A stretch of 64,000 nt of DNA from Leptospira kemamanensis (GTDB lineage: Bacteria; Spirochaetota; Leptospiria; Leptospirales; Leptospiraceae). The DNA is taken from contig NZ_RQGG01000013.1 in NCBI RefSeq assembly GCF_004769665.1, positions 248,001 through 312,000 of the forward strand, given 5' to 3'. The notes below the pieces were generated by a model, which was given only the letters and a program-made list of their open reading frames with translations, was not told where the DNA came from and did no database searches. The translations under genes were made by a program, and so were the position numbers. Positions within the stretch are counted from its first letter, which is position 1; every line of letters starts with the position of its first letter. Below are positions 16,389 through 26,516 of this stretch, one piece after another.

Positions 16389-18220
16389 TATGAAAGTTCC
16401 AAAGGAAGTTCGATACGAAACTTACATCCACCTAACTTCGAGTTCTCCACCGAGATATGTCCATGGTGGTCGATAATTGTTTTTTGGACAATCGCAAGTC
16501 CGATCCCAGATCCATGTTTTTCCTTGGTAGAAAAATAAGGTTCAAATATTTTTTCCTTCCATTCCTCTTTCAGTCCAGGACCCGAATCGTCTATTTCGAT
16601 GACAATACTTCTACGAAGAGCTTTCTTCTGTAATTTAGACATCACTCGGATTTTTTTCCGTTTTGTTTCCAATATATCCAATTCTTCTTTGGAATTTTCT
16701 TGTGATAAAATCGCTTCTACAGCGTTTTTAATCAGATTATTTACAACACCAAGAAACAATCGTTTGTCGAGAAATACTTCCGGTAGGTTTTGTGCAAGTT
16801 TCAGCTCAAATTCAATATCTGAAGTTCCTCGAAATAGAAGAACCGCTTCTTCCAAAATAGGATTGATGTGTTGGTTGATGAGAACAGGAACTGGCATTCT
16901 TGCAAATTCACTAAATTCTTTCACTAGGTGTTCTAAAACTCTTACCTGGCCAATGATGGTTTCAGTGGCATCAAAAATCACCGATTCCAAATTCTCTTTT
17001 TTAGGATTTTGGAATTTCCTTTGGATTCTTTGGGCTGAAAGTTGGATCGGTGTGAGTGGATTTTTAATTTCATGAGCCATTCGTTGTGCCACTTCTTTCC
17101 AAGCAGCAATCCTTTGGGTGTGCATAAGCTCATCTGATTTTGCTTTTAAGTCGCTCACCATCTGGTTAAAACTATCAATGAGAATTCCCATCTCACCTTC
17201 TTCCGTTTTTTCTAAACGAATGTCTGATTCACCGAGTGAAACTTTTTTAGTAGCGTTAGCCAAATTGATGATGGGTTTTGAAATTCTTCTGGCAAAGAAA
17301 AAGGAAAAAAGAATCGCAATGAGAAACATGGCGAATGAAAAACTAGCGATTGTCATACGAACACTAAATGGTATTTTTTCTTTCCACAAACTGACTTTTT
17401 CATACGTAGAAGTGGCATTGATGATATTCAAAACATCAGATTCGAATCCTCTGTGGATTCTTTCGGCAATGATCACAGTCCTTTCCCCTTCCAGGGAAAA
17501 TTTTGCGACCATATACGCTTTGTCAGCGGCATAATAGCGACTTATATAAATTCCTTTTTCTTTCGACTCCAGGTATTCTAAGGAAGAAAGATTACGGTAT
17601 AAATTTTTGGATTCAAACTGAACTTTCTCTTTTTCGATATATCCCAAATAAAATTCATTTTTTTCAAACAGTCCATTTTTGATTCCCTGTTGGAATATCG
17701 TGAAACTATCGGATTGCCCCTTTACGAGTAGAGTTCGAAATCGAGTGACAATCTCCAAAAAGGGAGTTTCGTTTTCCTTTTCGATGGAAGAAACAAAACT
17801 ACTCGCGGAACGTAATGCATTGGAAATATCAACTCGGTAAAATCCTTCTATGAGTTTGCCAGTTAGATTCGAAGACAAAATAAAGATGGGAAGAGAGGGA
17901 ACAAGAGCTACAAACAAAAAAGCAAGTGTAAGTCGATAACGAATCGAACTTCTGATTTTTCCCGTTTCCCTGTTTCGCCTGTTCCGATAAACATAACTTA
18001 GGATGAGGGATAAAATGAAAAATGGAATTAGAATGAAAACATAGGTATCTAATTTTGAATAAAAAGAAATGTCTTCTTCTTCTCTAAAAAATACAAGTTC
18101 TGAAAATCCGACTGAGATGGCTAAGGTTAAAAAAAAGATAAATATATCGCGTAAATAATACCGATTTTCATCGGATAAATTCGGTAAAAATCGTAAGAGT
18201 CTACTTGGCATTCGTTTCAA
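16388..18220 (-). CDS. NtrY-like sensor histidine kinase
   Basis: Membrane histidine kinase of 610 residues. Transmembrane segments lie at about 25-45, 60-78, 95-117 and 287-310, with an extracytoplasmic sensing region at 120-285. A HAMP domain follows (310-365). The HisKA box AHEIKNPLTPIQL places the phosphorylated His at about 383. The ATPase domain has NNLIKNAVEAI (N box), DSGPGL (G1) and GSGIGLAIVQK (G2). The layout matches NtrY. Its stop touches the NtrX start, and its start overlaps the HPr gene by 20 bases, so the group is one transcript. Confidence 0.9.
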   Translation of the reverse strand: MKRMPSRLLRFLPNLSDENRYYLRDIFIFFLTLAISVGFSELVFFREEEDISFYSKLDTYVFILIPFFILSLILSYVYRNRRNRETGKIRSSIRYRLTLAFLFVALVPSLPIFILSSNLTGKLIEGFYRVDISNALRSASSFVSSIEKENETPFLEIVTRFRTLLVKGQSDSFTIFQQGIKNGLFEKNEFYLGYIEKEKVQFESKNLYRNLSSLEYLESKEKGIYISRYYAADKAYMVAKFSLEGERTVIIAERIHRGFESDVLNIINATSTYEKVSLWKEKIPFSVRMTIASFSFAMFLIAILFSFFFARRISKPIINLANATKKVSLGESDIRLEKTEEGEMGILIDSFNQMVSDLKAKSDELMHTQRIAAWKEVAQRMAHEIKNPLTPIQLSAQRIQRKFQNPKKENLESVIFDATETIIGQVRVLEHLVKEFSEFARMPVPVLINQHINPILEEAVLLFRGTSDIEFELKLAQNLPEVFLDKRLFLGVVNNLIKNAVEAILSQENSKEELDILETKRKKIRVMSKLQKKALRRSIVIEIDDSGPGLKEEWKEKIFEPYFSTKEKHGSGIGLAIVQKTIIDHHGHISVENSKLGGCKFRIELPLELS

Positions 18221-18476
18221 AATTCTGAAGAACTAAAGTCTCTAACGCTTGTAGTGCCTCCTCTTCATTTTTTCCATCCGCAATTACAGAAAAAACAGTG
18301 CCTGGACCAAGTGCTAACATCATAAGCCCCATAATCGATTTTCCATTCACTTCGATATCATCTTTTTTGACAAAAATTTCGCAGGGGAAACTCGCTGCGA
18401 CTTTTACAAACAAAGAGGCTGGTCTTGCGTGAAGACCTGTGCTATCTTCTCTAATCTTTAATTGGATTTGTTTCAA
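18201..18476 (-). CDS. ptsH: HPr-family phosphocarrier protein
   Basis: 91-residue HPr. The catalytic His16 lies in GLHARPAS, and the regulatory Ser47 is in NGKSIMGLM, the site phosphorylated by HPr kinase. It starts with TTG inside the end of hprK (26-base overlap) and runs 20 bases into the ntrY-like gene. No sugar-specific EII components are in the window. With the kinase next door, the pair more likely acts in nitrogen/carbon regulation than in sugar uptake (inference). Confidence 0.93.
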   Translation of the reverse strand: MKQIQLKIREDSTGLHARPASLFVKVAASFPCEIFVKKDDIEVNGKSIMGLMMLALGPGTVFSVIADGKNEEEALQALETLVLQNFETNAK

Positions 18477-19419
18477 TGGTGCTCTGCTGTATATAGGTAT
18501 TGAGTTTATTCGAAAATTCTTTGGCGCTATTTTTGCCCATTTTACGAAGTCTTTGGTTCATGGCTGCTGTTTCGACAATGATAGGAATATTACGTCCTGG
18601 TTTCACTGGAATTTCAATAAAGGGAACAGACACACCCAAAATTTCTTCCATACTTTGTTCAATGCCTGTCCGTTCATAATCACCAGAGGTTTGTTCTTCC
18701 CATTCTTTTAAGTTGATAATGAGTTCGATGAGTTTGTGATCTCTGACAGAACCAACACCAAACAAATCTTTGATATTGAGAATTCCAAGTCCTCGAATTT
18801 CCATATGGTGGCGAAGTAAATCGGAACAAGATCCAATCAAATAACTTTCACTTAAGCGACGAATCTCTACCATATCGTCTGCCACAAGACGATGCCCACG
18901 TTCAATGAGCTCAAGTGCTGTTTCACTTTTCCCTACACCCGACCGACCTGTGAGTAAGGTTCCAATTCCAAAGACTTCGATGAGTACTCCATGACGCATG
19001 GTTCTGGGAGCGAGAGCCCGGTCTAAAATTTGAGAGATTAACGTGATGAACCTGTGTGTGGCAATTTCTGTTTTGAAAAGAGGTATGCCTTTTTCTTTGG
19101 CTCTCTCTACAAAAGGAATTTGAGGTTCGTTGCCATGGGTATAAATAATACAATTGAGATGGAATTCGAAAAACTTGTCAGTGATCTCACCCAGTTTGTC
19201 TTCGGATAGAGAATTGAGATAGGCCCACTCCCCTTTGCCTAAAATTTGAATGCGATCATTGGCAAAAAAATCAAAAAATCCAGTGAGGGAGAGTCCAGGT
19301 CGATTGATCTCAGCACTATTGATTCGATTGGAAAGACCTGCTTCCCCTGTAATCAGAACCAGTTGTAAGTCTTCGTGATCTCGGAGAATGGTCTCCACTG
19401 TGATTCCTGGAACTGGCAT
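18451..19419 (-). CDS. hprK: HPr kinase/phosphorylase
   Basis: Bifunctional enzyme that phosphorylates and dephosphorylates the regulatory Ser of HPr. Walker A is GRSGVGKS (158-165), followed by ETALELIERGHRLVADD and the family signature stretch MEIRGLGILNIKDLFG. The N-terminal domain (1-130) is the usual HprK N fold. Length (322) is normal. It starts four bases after the rpoN stop and overlaps ptsH, matching the rpoN-hprK-HPr order seen in several Proteobacteria. Confidence 0.95.
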   Translation of the reverse strand: MPVPGITVETILRDHEDLQLVLITGEAGLSNRINSAEINRPGLSLTGFFDFFANDRIQILGKGEWAYLNSLSEDKLGEITDKFFEFHLNCIIYTHGNEPQIPFVERAKEKGIPLFKTEIATHRFITLISQILDRALAPRTMRHGVLIEVFGIGTLLTGRSGVGKSETALELIERGHRLVADDMVEIRRLSESYLIGSCSDLLRHHMEIRGLGILNIKDLFGVGSVRDHKLIELIINLKEWEEQTSGDYERTGIEQSMEEILGVSVPFIEIPVKPGRNIPIIVETAAMNQRLRKMGKNSAKEFSNKLNTYIQQSTIETNPIKD

Positions 19420-19422
19420 TCT

Positions 19423-20844
19423 TTACCCCTTGAGTGAACTCATTCGTTTTCTTTCGTTGGAAGGTAGGATTCGCAAAACCTTTCGGTATTTTGCCACTGT
19501 TCTACGGGCAATTTCAATACCTTTTTTCTCCATTAGTTCCACAATGTCTTGGTCGGACAAAGGATTGTTTTCATCCTCTTCTTTGACCAAATTCCGAATG
19601 ATCTCATGAATTTTTTTGGAACTCTCTTTTCCCCCTTCTGCTGACTTCACACCAGAAGAAAAGAACCATTTGAGTTCAAAAATGCCCCATGTAGTTTGGA
19701 TGTATTTATTCGTTGTGATCCGAGAAATGGTAGATTCATGTAATCCAAGTTTTTCAGCCACTTCCTTTAGCGTGAGAGGTTTGATAAACCCAATCCCACC
19801 CCGGAAAAAATCCACTTGGAAATCAATGATACAACTCACTACTCTTTGTAAGGTTTGCCTACGTTGTTGGATGGACCTAATGAGCCACTGCGCAGAACTA
19901 TATTTGGTTTGGAAGTATTCCTTTTCTTTGGGAGGAAGTTTGTGGTTTAGGAGTTCTTTGTATTCTTCTTGGATGGTTAACTTGGGCAACCACTCATCAT
20001 TAATAAAAATGTTAAATTCGTTACCTACTTCTTTCACAACCACATCAGCGACCACATAGTCAATTTTTCGACCTTGGTAAGTGGTGGCAGGATAGGGTTC
20101 TAATTTTTTGATCAATCTTGCGAAACTTAGAATTTCTTCTTCTGTAATTTTTAAATTTTTTGCGATTTTTTTATAATCTACTTTCTCTAAATCAGACAAG
20201 AATTCACCAATTAATTGGTGTAAGATGGTGTTGTCTGGAAACAAAATACGTGCTTGGATGAGTAAGGTTTCTTGCATATCCTTAGCACCAATTCCGATGG
20301 GATCCAATTCATGGATGACTTGCAAAACCCTGCGCAGTTTTGGTTCCGGAAACCCCATCTCTTGGCAAAGCAAAGACAAGTCGTCTGCGATAAACCCTTT
20401 CTCATCAATCATACTAATGAGAACTTCTCCAATTTCAAACTCCAATTTGGTAAGTTTGATCAAACGTAATTGGTTCAAAAGGTGTTCTTCTAAGGTTTCC
20501 CCTCTTGTCGAAGATTCTATGTATTTTTGATTTCTATCACTTGCTTCGGAATCATATGTTCTTGGCCCTTCCAAAGAATAACTATCTTGCCAATTGACAT
20601 CAGTACTTTTTTCGTGATTGAGTTTTTCCAAACGTTTGACTTCATCAACGGAAAAGAGCTCAGGCATTTTCGTTTTTTCATCTATACCCAACTCATCTAA
20701 AAGTGGGTTTTCCAATAATTCGTTTTGGATTTTATCCGAAAGTTCTAAAGTAGAAAGGGATAATAATTCAATGGACTGACGTAAGTCCTGGGTCATCACC
20801 AGCTTTTGTGTTTGGCGTTGTGAAAGTGAAGCCCCAAGTTTCAT
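19423..20844 (-). CDS. rpoN: RNA polymerase sigma-54 factor
   Basis: Alternative sigma factor that needs an AAA+ activator. Region I at the N-terminus is Gln/Leu-rich (SLSQRQTQKLVMTQDLRQSI). The core-binding domain follows and the DNA-binding end carries the RpoN box ARRTVAKYR (446-454). A helix-turn-helix lies around 360-385 (KEVAEKLGLHESTISRIT). Length (473) is normal. It abuts lptB upstream with no gap, the same order as in Gamma- and Alphaproteobacteria. Confidence 0.97.
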   Translation of the reverse strand: MKLGASLSQRQTQKLVMTQDLRQSIELLSLSTLELSDKIQNELLENPLLDELGIDEKTKMPELFSVDEVKRLEKLNHEKSTDVNWQDSYSLEGPRTYDSEASDRNQKYIESSTRGETLEEHLLNQLRLIKLTKLEFEIGEVLISMIDEKGFIADDLSLLCQEMGFPEPKLRRVLQVIHELDPIGIGAKDMQETLLIQARILFPDNTILHQLIGEFLSDLEKVDYKKIAKNLKITEEEILSFARLIKKLEPYPATTYQGRKIDYVVADVVVKEVGNEFNIFINDEWLPKLTIQEEYKELLNHKLPPKEKEYFQTKYSSAQWLIRSIQQRRQTLQRVVSCIIDFQVDFFRGGIGFIKPLTLKEVAEKLGLHESTISRITTNKYIQTTWGIFELKWFFSSGVKSAEGGKESSKKIHEIIRNLVKEEDENNPLSDQDIVELMEKKGIEIARRTVAKYRKVLRILPSNERKRMSSLKG

Positions 20845-21618
20845 TTAGAGTTTAAAATCCTCACCTAAATAAATACGACGTGTTTCTGGGTCATTGATGA
20901 GATCATCTGCAGTACCAGAAATCAATATCCTTCCACTATACATAATGTATGCGCGGTCGGTGATTTTTAATGTTTCTCTTACGTTGTGGTCCGTGATTAA
21001 AATCCCAAGCCCTCGTTCTTTTAAAGATTGGATTACATTTTGAATGTCTTTGACGGCAATCGGGTCAACCCCTGCAAACGGTTCATCTAACAAGATAAAG
21101 TCGGGATTGGTCACAAGTGCACGTGCAATTTCACATCTTCGTCTCTCTCCACCAGAAAGAGTATATCCCTTTTGGTTTGCCACTCGCATGATCTGTAATT
21201 CCATTAAAAGTTCATCCCTTCGGCGAATGATTTCGTCTCCAGGCAAATTCATGGTTTCTAAAATCGCTTCCAAGTTTTCGGCAACAGTGAGTTTACGAAA
21301 GATACTGGCTTCTTGAGCAAGATACCCAACTCCCATTCTAGCGCGTATGTGCATGGGAGCTTTGGTAAGGTCTTCGTTATCAATATAAACATGGCCTTCG
21401 TCGGGAGTCACAAAACCAACACTCATATAAAAACTAGTGGTTTTGCCAGCACCATTGGGTCCTAAAAGCCCAACAATTTCCCCTTTTTTAATATAAAAAC
21501 TGACTCCATCCACAACCTTACGTTTGTTATAGATCTTAACCAAATTCTCCATCCGAAATGTTTTTACATTCGGATCAAATTCCTTTTTTTTCACAGGAAG
21601 TTTACTTTTTTTCACCAT
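20845..21618 (-). CDS. lptB: LPS export ABC transporter ATP-binding protein LptB
   Basis: Cytoplasmic ATPase that drives LPS extraction by LptFG. Walker [10 protein letters not shown]-loop [14 protein letters not shown], signature [15 protein letters not shown], Walker [14 protein letters not shown] and the switch His in [11 protein letters not shown] are all intact. The [11 protein letters not shown] stretch is typical of LptB. A basic 20-residue N-terminal extension precedes the domain. Its start overlaps the end of lptA by 17 bases. Confidence 0.96.
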   Translation of the reverse strand: MVKKSKLPVKKKEFDPNVKTFRMENLVKIYNKRKVVDGVSFYIKKGEIVGLLGPNGAGKTTSFYMSVGFVTPDEGHVYIDNEDLTKAPMHIRARMGVGYLAQEASIFRKLTVAENLEAILETMNLPGDEIIRRRDELLMELQIMRVANQKGYTLSGGERRRCEIARALVTNPDFILLDEPFAGVDPIAVKDIQNVIQSLKERGLGILITDHNVRETLKITDRAYIMYSGRILISGTADDLINDPETRRIYLGEDFKL

Positions 21619-22939
21619 TCGGGATTACCTTTAGCCCATCTGTTAATAAGGCTTTGTCCGATTTTGGATACAGTATGATTTTTCCAGCAGAGACCTTTGT
21701 TGCATCTCTCACAAGAGTGGGATTCCCTTCCAAAACAAGTTCATCTTTTTTTTCATAATAGGTAGCAAACTCACCAGTGGCTTTCGCGGATTGTGTTTCC
21801 ACTTGGACATCACCGCGAGCCACTGTTTCATTGCGTTCGTCAAAACGTTCCAAAAACACAGAGGTCAGTTGACCCCGTTCCACCAAATCTTTTTTGTTTA
21901 GAAATACAATTTTGGGACTTTCGGAAAGATAGGAGTATCCTTTTTCTTTATCATAAAATAAAAGCCCTCCTTCCATACGATATCCATTCTCTTTATCTAA
22001 ATAACTAACATTGCCTGTTGCTTTGATTTCTTTATTATTCTTTCGACTTTCCAAAAGATCTGCTTTAAATTCTGCGTTATTTCGAAACATGTTGGCATCC
22101 CCTTTCATTGCTGTCACAGTTTCTTTGCCTCGGTTCGTATGTGTGAGAGTTTTTCCTGAAAATAAAGTAAGCACTCTTTCTTTGGACACCACTTCTTTTT
22201 CTTTGTCTTTTTTGTTTTCGTAACTGACTTGGTATATGGTCGCATCACCATCCAATTGAATGCTTCCTTCTTTTACAAAATAAGAAAGAGTTTGGCCTAT
22301 GAGAAAACGTGATTCCGAAAACAAAAAGGGTTCCCCTTTTAAATCGATTCGGTCTTCTTTTTCACTAAACAATGCATCTTCGCCGAAAACTTGGAATTCA
22401 TCGGAGGTAACCACAACCTTACCTGCGAGTGATGTTTTTGCTTCTTCTAAATTACGAACAATGGATTGGCATTTGATTTTAACGATTTTACCGTCTTTTT
22501 TTTGAGTGAGAACAGGTTGGTTTTCTAAACTTACCGTTCCTGCCATCTTATCGTAAACACCTCGAGTGGCAGTCAGAGTCACTCCATTTTGAAAGTCTTC
22601 TACAATCACCTGGCCTTTTAAATTTCCAAGTAATGCTTCTTCCCCAATGATTTCAATTTCCCGAGCACTGAGTTTGATGGTTTTATGCATGATGTAGGCA
22701 CCACCACCAAGGATAAATACCTTTACCGGAAATCCACTGATCACTCGTTCTTCTTGTGTGAGACTACTTCCACCCCAAACGATTGGTATCTTATCTTTTT
22801 TTTCTTTTTTGGTTTCGATGAAAGGAAGAGTATCCTCTTTTTTCAAAAAGTCTTCGGTTCCATATAAAATGGGAATGGGGGAAGCAAAACTGAGACTCAC
22901 AAAACAAAGGAAACACAAATACCCATGGATTAATTTCAT
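21602..22939 (-). CDS. lptA: OstA/LptA-family periplasmic LPS transport protein, large
   Basis: Periplasmic bridge protein for LPS transport. A signal peptide covers about residues 1-19. The rest is a long series of beta-jellyroll (OstA-like) repeats, with phrases such as [62 protein letters not shown] and [21 protein letters not shown]. At 445 residues it is more than twice the ~185 of E. coli LptA, so one chain could span what several E. coli subunits span. It overlaps lptC by four bases and lptB by 17. It could also be compared with the N-terminal domain of LptD, but no beta-barrel follows. Confidence 0.85.
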   Translation of the reverse strand: MKLIHGYLCFLCFVSLSFASPIPILYGTEDFLKKEDTLPFIETKKEKKDKIPIVWGGSSLTQEERVISGFPVKVFILGGGAYIMHKTIKLSAREIEIIGEEALLGNLKGQVIVEDFQNGVTLTATRGVYDKMAGTVSLENQPVLTQKKDGKIVKIKCQSIVRNLEEAKTSLAGKVVVTSDEFQVFGEDALFSEKEDRIDLKGEPFLFSESRFLIGQTLSYFVKEGSIQLDGDATIYQVSYENKKDKEKEVVSKERVLTLFSGKTLTHTNRGKETVTAMKGDANMFRNNAEFKADLLESRKNNKEIKATGNVSYLDKENGYRMEGGLLFYDKEKGYSYLSESPKIVFLNKKDLVERGQLTSVFLERFDERNETVARGDVQVETQSAKATGEFATYYEKKDELVLEGNPTLVRDATKVSAGKIILYPKSDKALLTDGLKVIPNGEKK

Positions 22940-23481
22940 GGTTTATCCTTTAAGGGGTTTGTTCCCCCAACCGTGATTGCCTTAGGTTGGATGATGGTAA
23001 ATTTATTCAAACTTTTATCGGCTCGTAGTCCTTTTCCTCGTATCGTTGTTCCATCAGAATACACAACAACATCAGCTTCCGAAAACAATGTTTTGTCTTC
23101 TAAATTATAAGTCAGTGCTTCCGATTCGATAAACTTACCATCGTTTGTTTTCAAACGCACTTTCCCTTCTAAGATTACGGTTTTTGTTTGGTGATTGATT
23201 TCTCCCCGATTGCCCGTCATCATCGAAGTCACTTTCCCTTTTTCAAATTGATTGAACTCAAATCCATAAACAATGGTTTTGTTTTCTTTCGGAAAAATAT
23301 ACGATTCATCACCCTTTAGTTTCCATTCCAACTCACCTGTTTCTTTGTAGGAAGAACGGCTAAATTGACGCATCGAAACCATGGATCCAGATTCTTTTTC
23401 CACTTCAATCCGAAGGTATTCCTTGTCTTTACAAGTGGAGAATCCCAAAAGCAAACACAATGTCCATACCTTCGTTTTCAT
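22936..23481 (-). CDS. lptC: LPS export protein LptC
   Basis: Links LptBFG to LptA. The N-terminus LCLLLGFSTCKDKEY looks like a lipoprotein signal (Cys17) rather than the uncleaved membrane anchor of E. coli LptC. The body shows the LptC/OstA pattern: WKLKGDESYIF, GEINHQTKTVILEGKVRL, ESEALTYNLEDKTLFSEADVVV. Length 181 fits. It overlaps lptA by four bases. The kdsA gene ends 13 bases upstream. Confidence 0.88.
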   Translation of the reverse strand: MKTKVWTLCLLLGFSTCKDKEYLRIEVEKESGSMVSMRQFSRSSYKETGELEWKLKGDESYIFPKENKTIVYGFEFNQFEKGKVTSMMTGNRGEINHQTKTVILEGKVRLKTNDGKFIESEALTYNLEDKTLFSEADVVVYSDGTTIRGKGLRADKSLNKFTIIQPKAITVGGTNPLKDKP

Positions 23482-23494
23482 AGAAAGTTTGTTT

Positions 23495-24340
23495 TTATGA
23501 CTCTAAGAAATTTGTTTTCACCAATCGGTCCAACTCCAAAAGTTGGGTGAGTAGTGTTTTGGCTTTGGCTAAAGGGAATTGGGTTGTGGCGTCGGACAAA
23601 GCCTTTTCTGGATCAGGATGAACTTCCATAAAGAGACCTTCCACACCTACAGAAACCGCACCACGCATCATATGAGGGATGAACTCTCGTAGACCACCTG
23701 TTATGTTACCCGCGGCTCCTGGAAGTTGTGCCGAATGTGTTCCATCAAATACAATCGGGATACCATGTTTGTGCATCATCGGAATCCCACGAAGATCAAA
23801 CACAAGATTCCCATATCCGAAACTGGCACCCCTTTCTGTGACCATGTATTTTTCAGATCCTGATTCTTGGATTTTTGTTTTAATATGCCTTGTGTCGTCA
23901 GGTGCCATAAACTGACCCTTTTTGACATTCACCCATTTTCCAGTTTCTGCTGCCTTAGCGATCAAATCCGTTTGGCGGCTTAAGAACGCTGGAATTTGGA
24001 AAATATCAACCGTATCTTTTAAAGGATCTACTTGGATTGTTTCATGGATGTCCGTGAGCACTGGGACATTGTATTTGTTTTTGATAAAATCAAGGAGTTT
24101 ACGACCTTCGTCGAGGCCTGGCCCACGATAGGAATTGATCGAAGAACGATTGGCTTTGTCAAAGGAAGACTTAAAAATATAAACAATCCCTAACTCGTCA
24201 CAGATGGCTTTCATCTCACCACAAACGCGATCGAGTAAATCTTTGTTCTCCATCACGCAAGGTCCTGAAATCAAAAAAAACGGATTACGGCCTCCGATTT
24301 TTTTTCCAAAAAATTCTCTTTCTTCAATTAAATCGTACAT
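23495..24340 (-). CDS. kdsA: 2-dehydro-3-deoxyphosphooctonate aldolase (KDO-8-P synthase)
   Basis: Condenses arabinose-5-phosphate with PEP to KDO-8-phosphate for LPS inner core. Family motifs: LISGPCVMEN near the N-terminus, KSSFDKANRSS, the GPGLDEGRKLL stretch, VNVKKGQFMAP, and FDGTHSAQLPG. A Cys in GPC, where the E. coli enzyme has Asn, is typical of the metal-dependent class. Length (281) is normal. It stands between pyrG and lptC on one strand, so KDO synthesis and LPS export are coordinated. Confidence 0.96.
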   Translation of the reverse strand: MYDLIEEREFFGKKIGGRNPFFLISGPCVMENKDLLDRVCGEMKAICDELGIVYIFKSSFDKANRSSINSYRGPGLDEGRKLLDFIKNKYNVPVLTDIHETIQVDPLKDTVDIFQIPAFLSRQTDLIAKAAETGKWVNVKKGQFMAPDDTRHIKTKIQESGSEKYMVTERGASFGYGNLVFDLRGIPMMHKHGIPIVFDGTHSAQLPGAAGNITGGLREFIPHMMRGAVSVGVEGLFMEVHPDPEKALSDATTQFPLAKAKTLLTQLLELDRLVKTNFLES

Positions 24341-24341
24341 C

Positions 24342-25964
24342 TTATTCCTCCGATTTTTTAGCTAGTTTCGAAGCGGCTTTGATAAAACCAGCAAAGAGTG
24401 GATGGGGATCGGTTGGTTTGGATTGGAATTCCGGATGGAACTGCACTCCCATAAACCAAGGATGGTTTGGTATCTCTACAATTTCCACCAAACTTCCATC
24501 AGGTGAAAATCCAGATAAATTCATTCCTTTTTTCTCAAAATCATCTTTGAAACGTAATGTGAATTCAAATCGATGTCTATGACGTTCGGAGATGCGATCT
24601 GCTTTGTATTCCGAATGGGCCAGTGTACCTTTTTTTACAACACAAGGATAAGCGCCAAGTCGCATCGTTCCACCCATGCGTTCGATTTCTTTCTGTTCTT
24701 CAATCATGGAAATCACAGGGAATTCGACATTGGGTTTGAATTCTGTAGAATTGGCATCTTTATAACCAAGCACATGGCGAGCAAATTCAATCACGGCACA
24801 TTGCATTCCCAAACAAATTCCAAAAAACGGAATTTGTTTGGTTCTAGCATATTGGATGGCGGCAATTTTTCCTTCGATGCCTCGTTCTCCAAACCCACCT
24901 GGAACAAGAACCCCATGAACACCTTTCAAAAGTTCTTTGATGTTTTTTGCATCTATATCTTCCGGATTGATTTTGACAACTTCCACTTCCACATCATTGG
25001 CAATTCCACCATGAGCCAAGGACTCATATACAGAACGATACGCATCTTGTAAGGAGATATATTTTCCAATTAACGCAACTTTTACGGTCTTTTTCGTATT
25101 ACGAATTTTTTTAACCATATTTTCCCATTGGGAAAAATTGAGTTTTCGTAAGTCCATACCAAGAGCATTTAAAACCACTTCATCTAATTTATCTTCTCTG
25201 TACATGAGAGGGATTTCATAAATAGAAGTAGTGATATCAACAGCAGAAATCACGTTTTGTTCTTTTACGTTACAAAAAAGAGAAATTTTATTTTTCATCT
25301 CTTTTGACATTGGTTTATTGATACGGCAAATCAAAACATCTGGTTGGATTCCAAGAGCAAGTAATTCTTTCACAGAGTGTTGGGTTGGTTTGGTTTTTGC
25401 TTCCCCGGCAGCTGTAATCGTTGGGACGAGCGTTAGGTGAAGAAACAATACTTGGTTACTTCCATGTTCGTAACGCATCTGACGAATTGCTTCCAAAAAT
25501 GGAATGGATTCAATGTCACCAACCGTTCCACCAATCTCCACGATCACAAAGTCTGTCTCTTGGTCTCGTGTTAGGTTGTAGATCCGATTTCGGATTTCAT
25601 TGGTGATGTGGGGAACCACTTGCACCGTTCTTCCAAGATAATCCCCTTTCCTTTCTCTCTCTATGACAGCATGATAAATTTGACCAGTGGATACTGAATT
25701 TTTTCGTGAGAACTTGGATTTGGTAAATCGTTCGTAGTAACCTAAATCCAAATCTGTTTCGGCACCATCTTCGGTGACGTAAACTTCCCCATGTTGGTAC
25801 GGACTCATAGTACCTGGGTCAATATTGATATAAGGATCCATTTTTTGTAAAGAGACGGTATAACCTCTCGCTTCGAGTAAACAACCGAGAGCGGCAACAG
25901 TGACCCCTTTCCCTAGAGAAGAAGAAACACCACCGGTAATGAATATATATCTGGTCTTGGACAA
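24342..25964 (-). CDS. pyrG: CTP synthase
   Basis: Makes CTP from UTP using glutamine. The synthetase half begins YIFITGGVSSSLGKG; the glutaminase half has the nucleophile motif GICLGMQCAV and the HPEF of the triad. Length is about 540, as usual. I place the start at TTG 25964, directly before SKTRYIF, because GAGG lies six bases upstream. A TTG four codons earlier (25976) would use up that site. CTP is needed by KdsB and other LPS steps, consistent with its place beside kdsA. Confidence 0.97.
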   Translation of the reverse strand: MSKTRYIFITGGVSSSLGKGVTVAALGCLLEARGYTVSLQKMDPYINIDPGTMSPYQHGEVYVTEDGAETDLDLGYYERFTKSKFSRKNSVSTGQIYHAVIERERKGDYLGRTVQVVPHITNEIRNRIYNLTRDQETDFVIVEIGGTVGDIESIPFLEAIRQMRYEHGSNQVLFLHLTLVPTITAAGEAKTKPTQHSVKELLALGIQPDVLICRINKPMSKEMKNKISLFCNVKEQNVISAVDITTSIYEIPLMYREDKLDEVVLNALGMDLRKLNFSQWENMVKKIRNTKKTVKVALIGKYISLQDAYRSVYESLAHGGIANDVEVEVVKINPEDIDAKNIKELLKGVHGVLVPGGFGERGIEGKIAAIQYARTKQIPFFGICLGMQCAVIEFARHVLGYKDANSTEFKPNVEFPVISMIEEQKEIERMGGTMRLGAYPCVVKKGTLAHSEYKADRISERHRHRFEFTLRFKDDFEKKGMNLSGFSPDGSLVEIVEIPNHPWFMGVQFHPEFQSKPTDPHPLFAGFIKAASKLAKKSEE

Positions 25965-26027
25965 ACTGGACCTCAAAAAAGAATGTTTTTTACAGACTGT
26001 CGGGATTTGGGTCCAAAATCAATACGT

Positions 26028-26516
26028 TTAGGAGGGAGATTTCGCTTTTTCTAAAATCTTCGTTGTGGATTTTCCCGAGACAAAGGGCAAAATTTGAATA
26101 TCCGCTCCCATCTCTTTTAAAATTTGGTATTCTGGGAGGGTTTCCACTTGGTAATCCCCACCCTTGGAATGGATGGATGGTTTTACTTTTTTTAAAATCT
26201 CAAGGGGAGTGTCTTCCGAAAAACTGGAAACAAAATCAACCGAGGACAATGCGGCAAGAACCATCATTCGATCTTCACAGGAATTAATAGGACGAGATTC
26301 CCCTTTCAGTCGCCTAACGCTCGCATCTGAGTTCACACCAATCCAAAGAAGGTCTCCTAAATCACGTGCTTGTGCCAAATAAGAAACATGACCTGGATGT
26401 AAGATGTCAAAACAACCATTGGTAAATACAATTTTTTTGCCTTCGAGACTCTTTCGTTTGCTCTCTATGGTTTCATAGGGAATGATTTTATGGCTTAGAT
26501 CACTAAAAAAACTCAT
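26028..26516 (-). CDS. hldE2: Heptose 1-phosphate adenylyltransferase (HldE C-terminal half)
   Basis: Transfers AMP to D-glycero-beta-D-manno-heptose 1-phosphate in ADP-heptose synthesis for LPS core. The nucleotidyltransferase core VFTNGCFDILHPGHVSYL is intact, as are NSDASVRRLKG and the end motif PFVSGKSTTKIL. In E. coli this activity is fused to the kinase; here it is a separate 162-residue protein. Its start overlaps the kinase gene by four bases. Confidence 0.94.
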   Translation of the reverse strand: MSFFSDLSHKIIPYETIESKRKSLEGKKIVFTNGCFDILHPGHVSYLAQARDLGDLLWIGVNSDASVRRLKGESRPINSCEDRMMVLAALSSVDFVSSFSEDTPLEILKKVKPSIHSKGGDYQVETLPEYQILKEMGADIQILPFVSGKSTTKILEKAKSPS

